From: Candidatus Iainarchaeum sp.
Lineage (GTDB): Archaea; Iainarchaeota; Iainarchaeia; JAGGVJ01
Length of the DNA: 31,812 bases
Direction of reading: 5' to 3'
NCBI GenBank assembly: GCA_021158055.1
Contig: JAGGVJ010000028.1
Span: 1 to 31,812, forward strand
Below, one piece after another: positions 7,057 through 15,044 of this stretch. The translations under genes were made by a program, and so were the position numbers. The notes beneath the pieces are model-generated. The model made no database searches. It worked only from the letters and a program-made list of their open reading frames with translations, and had not been told where the DNA came from. Within the stretch, counting starts at the first letter, position 1; each line of letters begins with the position of its first letter.

Positions 7057-7351
7057 TGAGTCAAGAAGACCAATCCCTTTAGGGGTTGGATGAATTGACT
7101 CCGTACATTTTTAACTTTGTTTTTTCATATATTGTATTGCTCTTACTGGCATGAGTCAAGCGATTGACTAAGGATACGATGGGTATTGTCTTTTTTGGTT
7201 TGAGTAGGCTGTTACACTCCATGTAATGGGTTTACCCTTTCATGTCAACCAGCCGAATGTCCTCCGTTCCTGCTTGCAGGCGTCTTATGGATATCAACCT
7301 CCTTAACGAAAACTGGAAGGGCAAGCCACCTATTTTAAGGGGGTAGTTGAC
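7057..7351 (+). mobile_element. Decayed IS200/IS605-like remnant with right-end-type hairpins
   Basis: This 417-bp gap between nac (6965) and the S66 peptidase (7383) has no intact gene. At 7065-7099 the sequence runs GAAGA, then an 8-bp stem (CCAATCCC/GGGGTTGG, loop TTTA), then ATGAATTGAC. At 7316-7351 it runs GAAGGGCAAG, then CCACCT/AGGGGG (one mismatch), then TAGTTGAC. Both follow the pattern I know from archaeal IS200/IS605 right ends: a hairpin just after tnpB, then a ...GAC end. A further perfect hairpin AGTCAA-GCGA-TTGACT lies at 7154-7169. The frame leading into the second end reads ENWKGKPPILRG then stop and could be a tnpB tail, but upstream it is broken by stops. No transposase is left. 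Alternative: a structured non-coding RNA. Confidence 0.45.
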
Positions 7352-7352
7352 C

Positions 7353-7360
7353 TTTAAATA
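7353..7360 (+). promoter_or_regulatory. TATA box of the S66 peptidase gene
   Basis: TTTAAATA is centred 26-27 bp before ATG 7383, and no SD lies between. This fits a leaderless transcript and decides the start codon. The box directly abuts the remnant's right end, so the element may have supplied or reshaped the promoter. Confidence 0.65.
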
Positions 7361-7382
7361 GTGTTTCTTGTTTTATTTATTT

Positions 7383-8327
7383 ATGTCATTTGAAACGATT
7401 ATTCCAAAAAAGCTTAAAAAAGTAAGCAAGATAGGCATTGTAACGCCTTCAGCGCCTGTTGCCGGAAAAGAGCTTGTGCGACGATTCAAAAAAGGAGTGT
7501 TATTTCTTGAAAATTTAGGTTTTGAAGTGGTTGTTGCAGAACACGCTCTTGGTGTTGATAACTGGCGCGCGGCAACGCCTGTTGAATGCGCGGAAGACAT
7601 AAATTCAATGTTTGCTGATAAAACAGTTGATGCAATAATCTGCTCTATAGGAGGGGAAACAGCAAACACATGCCTTCCGTTTCTTGACTGGGCCACTATT
7701 AGAGAAAATCCCAAGATTTTTCTGGGCATAAGCGACATAACAGTCTTGCTCAATGCAATCCATAAGAAAACAGGGCTTGTGACTTTTCACGGAAATGATA
7801 TTCTGTTTGGTTTCGGAAATGACATGGGTGATTATGAGTTAAATGAATTTCTTGACCGGTTTCAAAAAGGAAAAATCGGAATCCTCAAAAAAAATTCAGA
7901 GCACAAGACAATCAGAAGCGGAAAGGCACAAGGAAAACTTTTCGGCGGAAACCTGAACTGTTTGCTTAAGCTTGCAGGAACACCTTATTTTCCTGATTTA
8001 TCTGGTTCAGTTCTTTTTCTTGAAGAATATGAATCAACGCCGGAGGAAGCAGATTGCAAGTTAAACCAGTTGAAACAGATGGGTGTTTTTGAGCAGGTAA
8101 ATGCTGTGATTGTGGGTTATATTTGGGGTATGCAAAAAGAGGGTGCAATTCCAACCACGCAGGTGGAAGATGTATTGCTTGAAGTTTCAAAAGAGTTTGA
8201 TTTTCCAATATTGAAATCAAATGATTTTGGCCACAACTGTCTCAATACTGTTTTGCCGGTCGGGTGCAGAGTTGAAGTTGACGCTGACAAAAAAGAGATT
8301 TCTATTTTGGAGAAATGTGTTGAGTGA
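7383..8327 (+). CDS. S66 family peptidase (LD-carboxypeptidase / MccF-like)
   Basis: This 314-residue serine peptidase belongs to MEROPS family S66, whose members are cytoplasmic LD-carboxypeptidases or MccF-type enzymes that detoxify microcin C-like peptide-nucleotides. The family nucleophile is Ser117 in FLGISDIT. The partners are Glu214 (LFLEEYEST) and His284 (NDFGHN). The N-terminal VSKIGIVTPSAP and SIGGETANTCLPFLD are also characteristic. An archaeon with no murein suggests an MccF-like or other amide-cleaving role, but this is inference. ATG 7383 was chosen by its TATA box; an in-frame TTG at 7368 is less likely. Position next to an IS remnant, convergent with tgtA, and a somewhat more AT-rich codon choice hint at horizontal gain. 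Confidence 0.88.
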   Translation: MSFETIIPKKLKKVSKIGIVTPSAPVAGKELVRRFKKGVLFLENLGFEVVVAEHALGVDNWRAATPVECAEDINSMFADKTVDAIICSIGGETANTCLPFLDWATIRENPKIFLGISDITVLLNAIHKKTGLVTFHGNDILFGFGNDMGDYELNEFLDRFQKGKIGILKKNSEHKTIRSGKAQGKLFGGNLNCLLKLAGTPYFPDLSGSVLFLEEYESTPEEADCKLNQLKQMGVFEQVNAVIVGYIWGMQKEGAIPTTQVEDVLLEVSKEFDFPILKSNDFGHNCLNTVLPVGCRVEVDADKKEISILEKCVE

Positions 8328-8353
8328 TAGTCAATCATTGACATGCATATGAA

Positions 8354-10450
8354 TTAACGTATTTTCCCTGCTTTTCCGGTGTTAAATTCCAATATTTCCC
8401 TTGCGCAAAGTTCTATGTTTGCGATTCCAAAAAGCTTGTCTTTTTTGTTCACAACCAAAACCTCGTCTCCCGCACGAATTTCACTGTCGCAGTCAAGAAC
8501 AAATTTTGAGAAAATAGTTTTTCCGCTTGTGGCAAATTCTTCACCTTCTTCACACACTGTGATTCTTCTGAACGGAAAAGGGATTGCTTTGTGAATTTTT
8601 TTAAGCGAGGTTCCTTTTGGAATAATGAACCCGTCTTTTGCCCGCATTATTGCAACAAGTTCATTGTTTTCTTTAATGCGTTGAATTTTTCCGGTTTTGT
8701 TGGAGCGTTCAACTATGCAGTTGTCGCTGAATATTTTTTTACCTATTTCAAAACCGAATTGATAATCCAGGCTTGCGCGCACTTTTTCTAAATCGCGTTT
8801 GTTTTTCGCGTTAAGTGTGATTGGGTTTGGGCTGGTTGTTTTTGTTGCCTGGATAAGTGCTTGTGTAAGTGATTCAATGTCTTGTGCTTCAACAGCGTCT
8901 TTCCAGATTCCGGAAAGAATTTGTTTTTCGTAAACTTGTGTTTCGTTGAATCCGCTTTTGAATGTTTTCGGCGCGTAAATAATGATGTGTTTGTATTGTT
9001 CTGTGTGTGTTCCGAGAAATGTTTTTATCTGAAGCACAGTTGTTTTTTCCGCGCGCAAATCAGGTGTTGACGGGTGTGACTGTTGTGAAAGCGGGTAGGT
9101 TTCGTCAATTTCTCTTGGCACAAGCCCGAACGGGATAACAACGCCCATTTCCTGAACGCTTCCCTCAAACCCTTTAATGGCTCCATCAATGTGCTTTTTT
9201 ATGCTGAGATATCCAGGGGATCCAAAGTACGGCCCGGTGTCAAGGTCAGGCAGGATTAAGAGGATTTCCTTTGAAGTATCGGGATTGTATTTTGTGTTCA
9301 TGTATTTGTGGTGCCGAAGGACTTCGGGCCTGAATGCGTTTTCCTCTGCGGTGTGAAAGAATCCCTTGAGTTTTGTTTTCGGCTCAAGTTCTTCAATGTA
9401 GCCGATGTGTTTTTCAGCAGTTTTAAGTGCGTCAATAAGCGCGGGGTGAGAACGGCATCGCTGGATGGTGTATTCCCAGAGGTTTCCTTCGTGGATTGAT
9501 TGCTTGATTCGGTTTATTTCTTCAAGCGTCACCCACAGGTTGTGCCTTGAAAGAAGGGTTTCGCGTTCGTTTTCTTCCATGTCAGATAAGTCGTCTGGAC
9601 TGTGTTTTGAACAGACTTCGCAGTTGCACGGAAAGTATTCAAGGTTATCAAGCTTTATTGTCCCTGATTCGGTCAGGTAGCGGCCGTCTTTTGCAAAAAG
9701 GCTGTATGCGGCACTGTCAAATAAATCAACTCCAAGAAGAACAGGCAGTGCGAAAAACATCGGGTGCCCTGCCCCGAAAAGGTGAACAGGGTGGTCTATA
9801 GGCAATGCTTTTTTTGTTTCAGCTATCGCGTTCACAACATCTGTGTATCGGTATTTGTTCATGAGGTCAACAACGCTTCCGATTGCGTTTAGTTTGAAGT
9901 TCATTTTTCCGATTTCTCTTGCGTTTTGTTTTACAAGTTCAGGGTATTTTCCCCCTTGAATAGGTCCACTCCAAAGTGATTTTGAATTTTTGATGTATTT
10001 TTGCGCTTCAATTGCTCGCTTTATGGTTTCAGTGGAGTTTTCTTTGACTGTGTCGTAAGTTGCGCCTGATTTTGCAGGGATGTCCAATATGACTCCAATA
10101 TCCACTCCGATTTTGTCCTGAAATTCAATTATGTCTTTGTTTGAAACAGTTATGTCCCCGTATACCATTAGCTGAAAGGCCCCCGAGTCAGTCATTATTG
10201 AGCCCTTGTAGTCAAGCATTTTGTGGATTCCCTGCTTGAGGGCTTTTTCCCTGAGCTCTTCTTTTCTGTAAATAATGTAAGAGTTTGTGATTATCCCGTC
10301 TACTTTGAATTTTTCAAGCATTTCTTTCGGGCTGATCTGTTGTATGTTTGGGTTGATGACTGGGAAAACGTGAGGTGTCTCTATTTTTCCTGTTCTTGTT
10401 TTAAGCGTGCCGATTCTTCCGGCTCCGTCTTTGCTTTTTATTTCAAACAT
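8354..10450 (-). CDS. tgtA: Archaeosine tRNA-guanine transglycosylase
   Basis: TgtA exchanges guanine 15 in the tRNA D-loop for preQ0, the first tRNA step of archaeosine synthesis. The TGT barrel shows the catalytic Asp in MTDSGAFQLM (Asp88), GPIQGGKYPEL (162-172), HLFGAGHP, and the zinc ligands Cys275, Cys277, Cys280 and His303. The C-terminal half carries a domain paralogous to the DUF5591 part of ArcS (compare IPFGLVPREIDETYPLSQ here with SPVGVVPRETEHIYPASN there). Its catalytic-type motif is replaced by PDLDTGPYFGSPGY (401-414). A PUA domain ends the protein. At 698 residues it is somewhat long for the family. The SD GAGGT lies eight bases before the ATG. It is the last gene of the arcS-RaSEA-tgtA cluster. 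Confidence 0.96.
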   Translation of the reverse strand: MFEIKSKDGAGRIGTLKTRTGKIETPHVFPVINPNIQQISPKEMLEKFKVDGIITNSYIIYRKEELREKALKQGIHKMLDYKGSIMTDSGAFQLMVYGDITVSNKDIIEFQDKIGVDIGVILDIPAKSGATYDTVKENSTETIKRAIEAQKYIKNSKSLWSGPIQGGKYPELVKQNAREIGKMNFKLNAIGSVVDLMNKYRYTDVVNAIAETKKALPIDHPVHLFGAGHPMFFALPVLLGVDLFDSAAYSLFAKDGRYLTESGTIKLDNLEYFPCNCEVCSKHSPDDLSDMEENERETLLSRHNLWVTLEEINRIKQSIHEGNLWEYTIQRCRSHPALIDALKTAEKHIGYIEELEPKTKLKGFFHTAEENAFRPEVLRHHKYMNTKYNPDTSKEILLILPDLDTGPYFGSPGYLSIKKHIDGAIKGFEGSVQEMGVVIPFGLVPREIDETYPLSQQSHPSTPDLRAEKTTVLQIKTFLGTHTEQYKHIIIYAPKTFKSGFNETQVYEKQILSGIWKDAVEAQDIESLTQALIQATKTTSPNPITLNAKNKRDLEKVRASLDYQFGFEIGKKIFSDNCIVERSNKTGKIQRIKENNELVAIMRAKDGFIIPKGTSLKKIHKAIPFPFRRITVCEEGEEFATSGKTIFSKFVLDCDSEIRAGDEVLVVNKKDKLFGIANIELCAREILEFNTGKAGKIR

Positions 10451-10474
10451 TTTTCTTACCTCAAAATCAAATGA

Positions 10475-11449
10475 TTATTCAAACACTGTTCTCGGGCTTG
10501 CGTCAAAAAACAGGTGTTCGCATTCAAGAAGTTCTTTGTAATAATCTGCGCATTGGCATTTAATTTTATCAAGATCTACTTTTTTTTGTTTTTCAAAACC
10601 TTCAGAAAGAGCCGCAATTATTTTTTTGTCGCATGCTCTGCAGTTGTGGGGTCCTCTTTGGGTTCCGGCTCCGACAATCCCAAGGTTTGTGCAGTCAAAT
10701 TTTTTCACCGCGTAATTAAAGGTTTCGGCAACGCTTGAAAGCCACGGCGGCCTGTATTCGCCGCGTTTCCATAGCTGTTCAAGCGGTGTTTTTGAGTGGA
10801 CTGCAACGGGATTTATTGAAATTGAGTCCGTGATTTTTTCAACGGCGTCAATTGTTGAAAAAACATCCTGGATGCTTTCAGATTCAGTTAAAAACATCGG
10901 TTTTTGAAGGATGTAGGTCTTGACTTTCAGCCCTGTTTTTTTTATTGATTCAGCTGCTTTTTTGTAGTCTTTAAAAGTGAATCCTTTGTTTATGCATTTT
11001 TCAAGCACAGTGTTGTTTGCAGATTCAAGCCCAAGCGCCACGTATCCTGTTTTTCCAAGAAGCCCTTCTTTGAATCCTTCAAGCTTTTTTGAAGACACGT
11101 ATTCCGGTCTTGATTCCGCAATAAATTCAAGCACATTGTCTGCTGAAGCAACGCTTGAGACTATGTGCTTTCTTGCGTTTGCAGGCATGTCGCGGTCATC
11201 AAAAAAGCTCCCCGAAGTATATACTTTAAGGACGACTGGTTCGCTTAGGTCCGAAACCTGTGATATGACATCATCAAACTGCGCAATTATTTCATTTTCG
11301 CTGACGTCCCTGCTGTCCTTGAAGTAGCCGCACATGGTGCACCCGCCGTCTTCTTTTTTTTGCCATGAACAGCCTTTGGTTGTCAGCACTGCGCTGACTG
11401 ATTGCCCGTATCCTTTTGAGGTCCAGTCGCTTCGAACGTAAATTTTCAT
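10475..11449 (-). CDS. Radical SAM archaeosine synthase partner (RaSEA)
   Basis: The 324-residue radical SAM enzyme has a [4Fe-4S]-binding pattern TTKGCSWQKKEDGGCTMCGY (Cys27, Cys37, Cys40). The spacing is non-classical but typical of the family (TIGR01210) that includes RaSEA. RaSEA acts with ArcS to turn lysine-modified preQ0 in tRNA into archaeosine by radical cleavage of the lysine part. Position between arcS and tgtA supports this role strongly. Later conserved parts include LESANNTVLEKCINKGFTF and a Cys-rich C-terminal region (NCRACDKK, KCQCADYY) that may bind a second metal or cluster. It lies 54 bp after arcS, and a TATA-like box 25 bp before its ATG suggests its own promoter as well. 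Confidence 0.9.
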   Translation of the reverse strand: MKIYVRSDWTSKGYGQSVSAVLTTKGCSWQKKEDGGCTMCGYFKDSRDVSENEIIAQFDDVISQVSDLSEPVVLKVYTSGSFFDDRDMPANARKHIVSSVASADNVLEFIAESRPEYVSSKKLEGFKEGLLGKTGYVALGLESANNTVLEKCINKGFTFKDYKKAAESIKKTGLKVKTYILQKPMFLTESESIQDVFSTIDAVEKITDSISINPVAVHSKTPLEQLWKRGEYRPPWLSSVAETFNYAVKKFDCTNLGIVGAGTQRGPHNCRACDKKIIAALSEGFEKQKKVDLDKIKCQCADYYKELLECEHLFFDASPRTVFE

Positions 11450-11469
11450 TTTTTCACTTTCTGTATTGT

Positions 11470-11477
11470 TTTATATC
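11470..11477 (-). promoter_or_regulatory. Internal TATA box for RaSEA
   Basis: On the minus strand the sequence reads GATATAAA, centred about 24-25 bp before ATG 11449, inside the 54-bp gap after arcS. No SD precedes this ATG. A leaderless internal transcript is therefore plausible. Confidence 0.5.
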
Positions 11478-11503
11478 TTTTGCCCGGTCGTTTGAAACAA
11501 GGA

Positions 11504-13165
11504 TTATTTTTGCTTGTGCCTGAATTCAAATGCAAGCCCGGTTTTTGAAGCAGTCATGTCTTTTCCGCTCATTTTTGCTTTTCCGACTCCCATGTATTTG
11601 TTGTTGCACGCGGCCACTATTTCATCGCCGGGCAAAATGTTTTCGTCGGCATTTTTTACACCTGCCGCGAACATGTTGTTTCCGCTGAAAACGGCTTCGA
11701 TTTCAACAATGTATCGTTTCTTTTCAAAAATCCTTTTGCCGCCTTCAAGCGACAGAGACAGTGTTCCGAATTCGTTGAAGGTTGCAATGTGTTTGGGGTC
11801 AAAAACCTTGATATTTTTAGGCCCTTCCTTTACGCGCGCCCGGTCGCTTAATATGTCTCCGGCACTGCCTCCGAACTGGTGGTTTAAGGTTGCGCGTGCT
11901 TTTTCAAGTTCAAAACCGTATTTTTCACGGTTCATTTTGCTGACAAGTCCGCTTATTTTTCCTTCAATGGAGTCCACGAAAGTTATGTCAAGCCCAGTCG
12001 CTTTTGCAATCCTGATGTAGCCGTCGTTTTTCAGGAGCGCGAATATCTTTTCATATTTTTGTTTTTCAAGAAATTTTTTCAGCAGGCTTGAAATTTCCCG
12101 CACTTCGTCGTCTGACCATATTCCGCTTGTTGCGGTGTCATAGTTTGACGCAGGGTAAATGTGCTCTGTTTCCCGCGGAACGACCCCGACAGGCGAGCTG
12201 ATTGTTATTTCATGCACAAGGTTGCGTTTTTTCCCGAGGTGTTGTTTGAGTTGAGAGATTATTTTTTTGTGTGAAGGTGACCTGCTGTAAGGTGTTGTGA
12301 AAGAACACGGCAAAAGCAATGCGATTTTCTTTGATTTCGGGCGGTTGTACCTTTCAGCAATTTTTTTCACAAAGCCGTGTATTTCCGGCTTGAAAAACGA
12401 GTTGAATGAGCCGCACAGGTTTTTGGTTTTTTTTGCAACCGGTGTTACGGATCCGATTAAGTCAGGGAATTCGCGCGTGAGTATTGTGAACGCGGAGCTT
12501 AAGTGCGGGAAAAGCAGGCTTCTTGATTCAGCATAGTCAAACATTCGCCCGGCTATTGTCATTTTTTTTACGCGGAAGATTTCGCTGAGGAATTCGTTTT
12601 GGTTTTCTTTAAGTAATTCTTTTTTGTTTTTTTCAGGGGGTGTGTTTTCAAACCCAAAAAACGTTATTTTTTTGCCTGCTGCGGTCGCAAGCTTGAAGGT
12701 GGTTTCGTCAAAGGCGGTTGCCCCGCAGTAGCAAAGGAGCGGGATGTTTGATGTGTGCATTGGACCGGCGGCGTAAATGACTGCGCACGGATTTTTTTCC
12801 CTGAGTTTTCGAAGGTTTGAGAAAAATTCCCTCGGGTGATTCAGTTGCATGGATGCGTTTGCGATTGTTATTGTCTGTGATTCAAGAAGCAGTGCGTGGT
12901 TTTGCGTCGAGCCTGTGAAGAGCACTTCTTGACCTGTGCCTTTGTTTTTTTTCTGTTCTTTTTCAAGAGCTGCTTTTTGTTTTTCTTCAATTCCAAACTG
13001 GACAGGGAAAAATTGGTTTGAAAGCACAGGTGTTTTGCTTGTTTTGACGCCGAGTTTTTCTTTCAGGTCTTTTTCTGAAAGTACGCAGGGAGAAGCTAGT
13101 GTGCCTTTTTCTGTTGCAATGGAGCATATTTTTGCCCCGTCCAAAAATTTTGTTGTAATTTTCAA
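11504..13165 (-). CDS. arcS: Archaeosine synthase ArcS (TgtA2-type, DUF5591 plus PUA)
   Basis: ArcS attaches lysine to preQ0 at tRNA position 15, making the substrate of the radical SAM partner. This 553-residue protein is a TgtA paralogue whose N-terminal TGT-like part lacks the catalytic Asp motif and zinc ligands. The conserved DUF5591 active-site pattern is present as LLPCSFTTPYSRSPSHKK (284-301), followed by SSPVGVVPRETEHIYPASNYD. A PUA RNA-binding domain closes the protein (PGDEIVAACNNKYMGVGKAKM). The start is a TTG at 13165 with SD AAAGGCGAT a few bases upstream. A TATA-like stretch (ACTATAAAAA on the minus strand) lies about 40 bp before it. It is the first gene of the archaeosine cluster and divergent from the PLD-like gene. 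Confidence 0.93.
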   Translation of the reverse strand: MKITTKFLDGAKICSIATEKGTLASPCVLSEKDLKEKLGVKTSKTPVLSNQFFPVQFGIEEKQKAALEKEQKKNKGTGQEVLFTGSTQNHALLLESQTITIANASMQLNHPREFFSNLRKLREKNPCAVIYAAGPMHTSNIPLLCYCGATAFDETTFKLATAAGKKITFFGFENTPPEKNKKELLKENQNEFLSEIFRVKKMTIAGRMFDYAESRSLLFPHLSSAFTILTREFPDLIGSVTPVAKKTKNLCGSFNSFFKPEIHGFVKKIAERYNRPKSKKIALLLPCSFTTPYSRSPSHKKIISQLKQHLGKKRNLVHEITISSPVGVVPRETEHIYPASNYDTATSGIWSDDEVREISSLLKKFLEKQKYEKIFALLKNDGYIRIAKATGLDITFVDSIEGKISGLVSKMNREKYGFELEKARATLNHQFGGSAGDILSDRARVKEGPKNIKVFDPKHIATFNEFGTLSLSLEGGKRIFEKKRYIVEIEAVFSGNNMFAAGVKNADENILPGDEIVAACNNKYMGVGKAKMSGKDMTASKTGLAFEFRHKQK

Positions 13166-13435
13166 GCAATCGCCTTTTGATACGTTGTTTTTGAATTGAT
13201 TTTTATAGTATTTAAGTTATCAGGTGTTTGAGTAATCAGATTGAAATTTAATGATCTGCAGTTTTGTTTGATGATTAATGATTTGCACTGTTGTTTTTTG
13301 AAGTTGTATGTTTGTGCAACAGTGTAACAATATAATATATGGGATTAAAACTTTAAATCTTTTTTGCACCTATTTGCAGGTTTTTATATATGTTTGAGTA
13401 TCTTTTTATTTACAGGATTTTACAGGTTTGATTGC

Positions 13436-14125
13436 ATGCCAAAGAATTTTTTTATAGTTGTATTTTTCATGTTGTTGATATTTTTGCTTGGGATGTTTTC
13501 TTCCCAGTCAATTTTTTCATTGCTTAAAATACCCACTCAGTCGGCTGTGGAGTCGCTTGGCATAACAGAGTATTTTGAAACCACAAGTGACGGGTGTGTC
13601 GCGGAATTTGTTAACGGTCCGGAGGAGACTCTGGAGTTTTCATTGAAGGTGATAAATGATGCAAAGGAGGAAATATTTATTGTTCAGTCTTACACTGAAG
13701 TTGAAAAGGAGATTAAAAAAGAAATTAACACTTTGCTTGAAAGGGGGATAATAACTGAAAAACCCAAAACACCCATGGGAAAAATAATGATGGCGCTTGA
13801 AAGAGCAGGCAATGGAGGAGTGAAGATTAGGGCAGTTATAAGGGATGAGCCAAACAACAATGATTTTATACTATTTCTGAAAAAAACAGGGGCTGAAGTC
13901 AAGATTTACAGGGAACACGAAGTTTTCTGGAAAGAAAAACAGGGAACCGCTCATTTGCATGAAAAGCATTTGTGCAATGAAAACTTTTGTGTTATCGGAT
14001 CAGCTAATTTTTTGAATTCTTCCCAGGGCTTCAACGATGACTCTGCTTATTACACGTCTTGCGATTACGACGAGGTAATGATTGATTTCAACGAACTCTG
14101 GTTGAAAAAATCATTTTTTGCTTAA
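13436..14125 (+). CDS. Membrane-anchored phospholipase D-like protein with one HKD motif
   Basis: The 229-residue protein has an N-terminal membrane segment (about residues 4-20), so the catalytic part is probably outside the membrane. The PLD fold is seen in EEIFIVQSYTEVEKEI (78-93), GGVKIRAVIRDEPNN, and the HKD-type motif HEKHLCNENFCVIGSANF (175-192). His175, Lys177 and GSAN (188-191) are kept; the usual Asp is replaced by Glu/Asn and the loop is one residue shorter. Single-motif members work as dimers on phosphodiester bonds of lipids or nucleic acids; the substrate is unknown. Start ATG 13436 is supported by the AT-rich box TTTTTATT 26-33 bases upstream (leaderless). A TTG further upstream lies before that box. 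Confidence 0.75.
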   Translation: MPKNFFIVVFFMLLIFLLGMFSSQSIFSLLKIPTQSAVESLGITEYFETTSDGCVAEFVNGPEETLEFSLKVINDAKEEIFIVQSYTEVEKEIKKEINTLLERGIITEKPKTPMGKIMMALERAGNGGVKIRAVIRDEPNNNDFILFLKKTGAEVKIYREHEVFWKEKQGTAHLHEKHLCNENFCVIGSANFLNSSQGFNDDSAYYTSCDYDEVMIDFNELWLKKSFFA

Positions 14126-14279
14126 ATGTTTAGACGTGTTGTCTTAAGTGTTTAAGTGTGTTGTTTTATGCCTGCGTTGTTTGTGGGGGGACAGGCATTG
14201 TTGATTGACTGGTATATTTGTTGTTTTCAGCGACAATGTTAAATAGGGTTCTATATTTATAGATTTACAGGGGGAGAGT

Positions 14280-14324
14280 ATGCTTTGTCTTTGTTTGTTT
14301 GGACAATGGCAGTGTGCTGCTTGA
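14280..14324 (+). CDS. Possible 14-residue leader peptide (MLCLCLFGQWQCAA)
   Basis: A short reading frame has a very strong SD: CAGGGGGAG lies just upstream of its ATG. TATA-like TTAAATAG (14239-14246) and TATATTTATAG (14252-14262) precede it. The peptide has three Cys in 14 residues. The next gene, at 14358, is preceded by the near-identical CAGGGGGAGCG. The region could be a leader peptide, a decayed gene start, or a duplicated ribosome-binding region. No coding statistics are possible at this size. Confidence 0.3.
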   Translation: MLCLCLFGQWQCAA

Positions 14325-14357
14325 GATTATCTCTGCATTCGTGCAGGGGGAGCGATC

Positions 14358-15044
14358 ATGGATTTCAAGATAATAACAAGTTTTGATGAGATGGAAAAAT
14401 ATATCTCAAATGTTAATGCGTTGCCTGAAAACGATCGCCGTCTTTGGGCAGTTAAGCGTTATTTTGAAAGGCACAGGGGCATATTTTACATTTCCGTGGT
14501 AAAAGACAGGAAACAGGATTATTGGCCTTTTTTGTATTATCCGACAAAGAAAAAATTGAACACGCTGATTGAGGAAACAAAACAGACCCTTGATTATATG
14601 AGGTCTGCGAAAGGATTTTGGAAAAAGCAGTATAATAAATCAAAAAAAAATAGTTTTTCTTCTTTGGTTAAAAAATGCTCTGAGCCGATTTACTGGCAGC
14701 ATTACTTCAACATGCTTTTGAATCCTGTTTACAAAAAGGCAGCAAACGAAGTGAACTTGCCGATTCATCTTGTCTCCGATTCGAAGTGGAGGGGCATGCT
14801 TAAAATGTTTGTGAAAAATCCCGAGTACAGGGAACAGCTTTTGGAGACCGTAAGGGACTCGATTATTTATGCAAAGGACAAGAGGCTTGCAAAACACGCT
14901 GATTTGGTAAAGGAGTTTCGTGAAAACATATCAAAGCAGAAATTAAGCGAAGCAGATTCTGTTGTGCTGGAACTCAATGAAGATATCAGCATGGCCCGCG
15001 AGCTTTTAAAATGGACCACAGGAAATAAGTATAAGGTGAAGTGA
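14358..15044 (+). CDS. Uncharacterised basic helical protein
   Basis: The 228-residue soluble protein is rich in Lys, Tyr, Trp and Phe and is predicted by eye to be largely helical. It has no membrane segment, signal peptide or metal motif that I can recognise. Notable stretches are RRLWAVKRYFERHRGIFYIS near the N-terminus, aromatic-rich sequence in the middle (EPIYWQHYFNMLLNPVY) and a charged heptad-like C-terminal third (DLVKEFRENISKQKLSEADS). ATG 14358 has GGGGGAG seven bases upstream. The gene overlaps the next one by one base (TGATG), which suggests translation coupling. It heads a four-gene plus-strand run that ends with the helicase. Function unknown. Confidence 0.7.
   Translation: MDFKIITSFDEMEKYISNVNALPENDRRLWAVKRYFERHRGIFYISVVKDRKQDYWPFLYYPTKKKLNTLIEETKQTLDYMRSAKGFWKKQYNKSKKNSFSSLVKKCSEPIYWQHYFNMLLNPVYKKAANEVNLPIHLVSDSKWRGMLKMFVKNPEYREQLLETVRDSIIYAKDKRLAKHADLVKEFRENISKQKLSEADSVVLELNEDISMARELLKWTTGNKYKVK

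Noticed and set aside
7058-7107. H/ACA guide RNA (stem GAGTCAA/TTGACTC with ACA after it)
   Set aside because: There is an ACA triplet 3' of the stem and an internal loop, but no K-turn or K-loop is visible in the upper arm, and the hairpin matches an IS605 end.
7104-7350. RNase P RNA or SRP RNA in the nac/S66 gap
   Set aside because: None of the conserved RNase P motifs (such as GAGGAAAGTC) or the SRP helix 8 GGAA/AGCA loops is seen on either strand; the right-end hairpins fit an IS remnant better.
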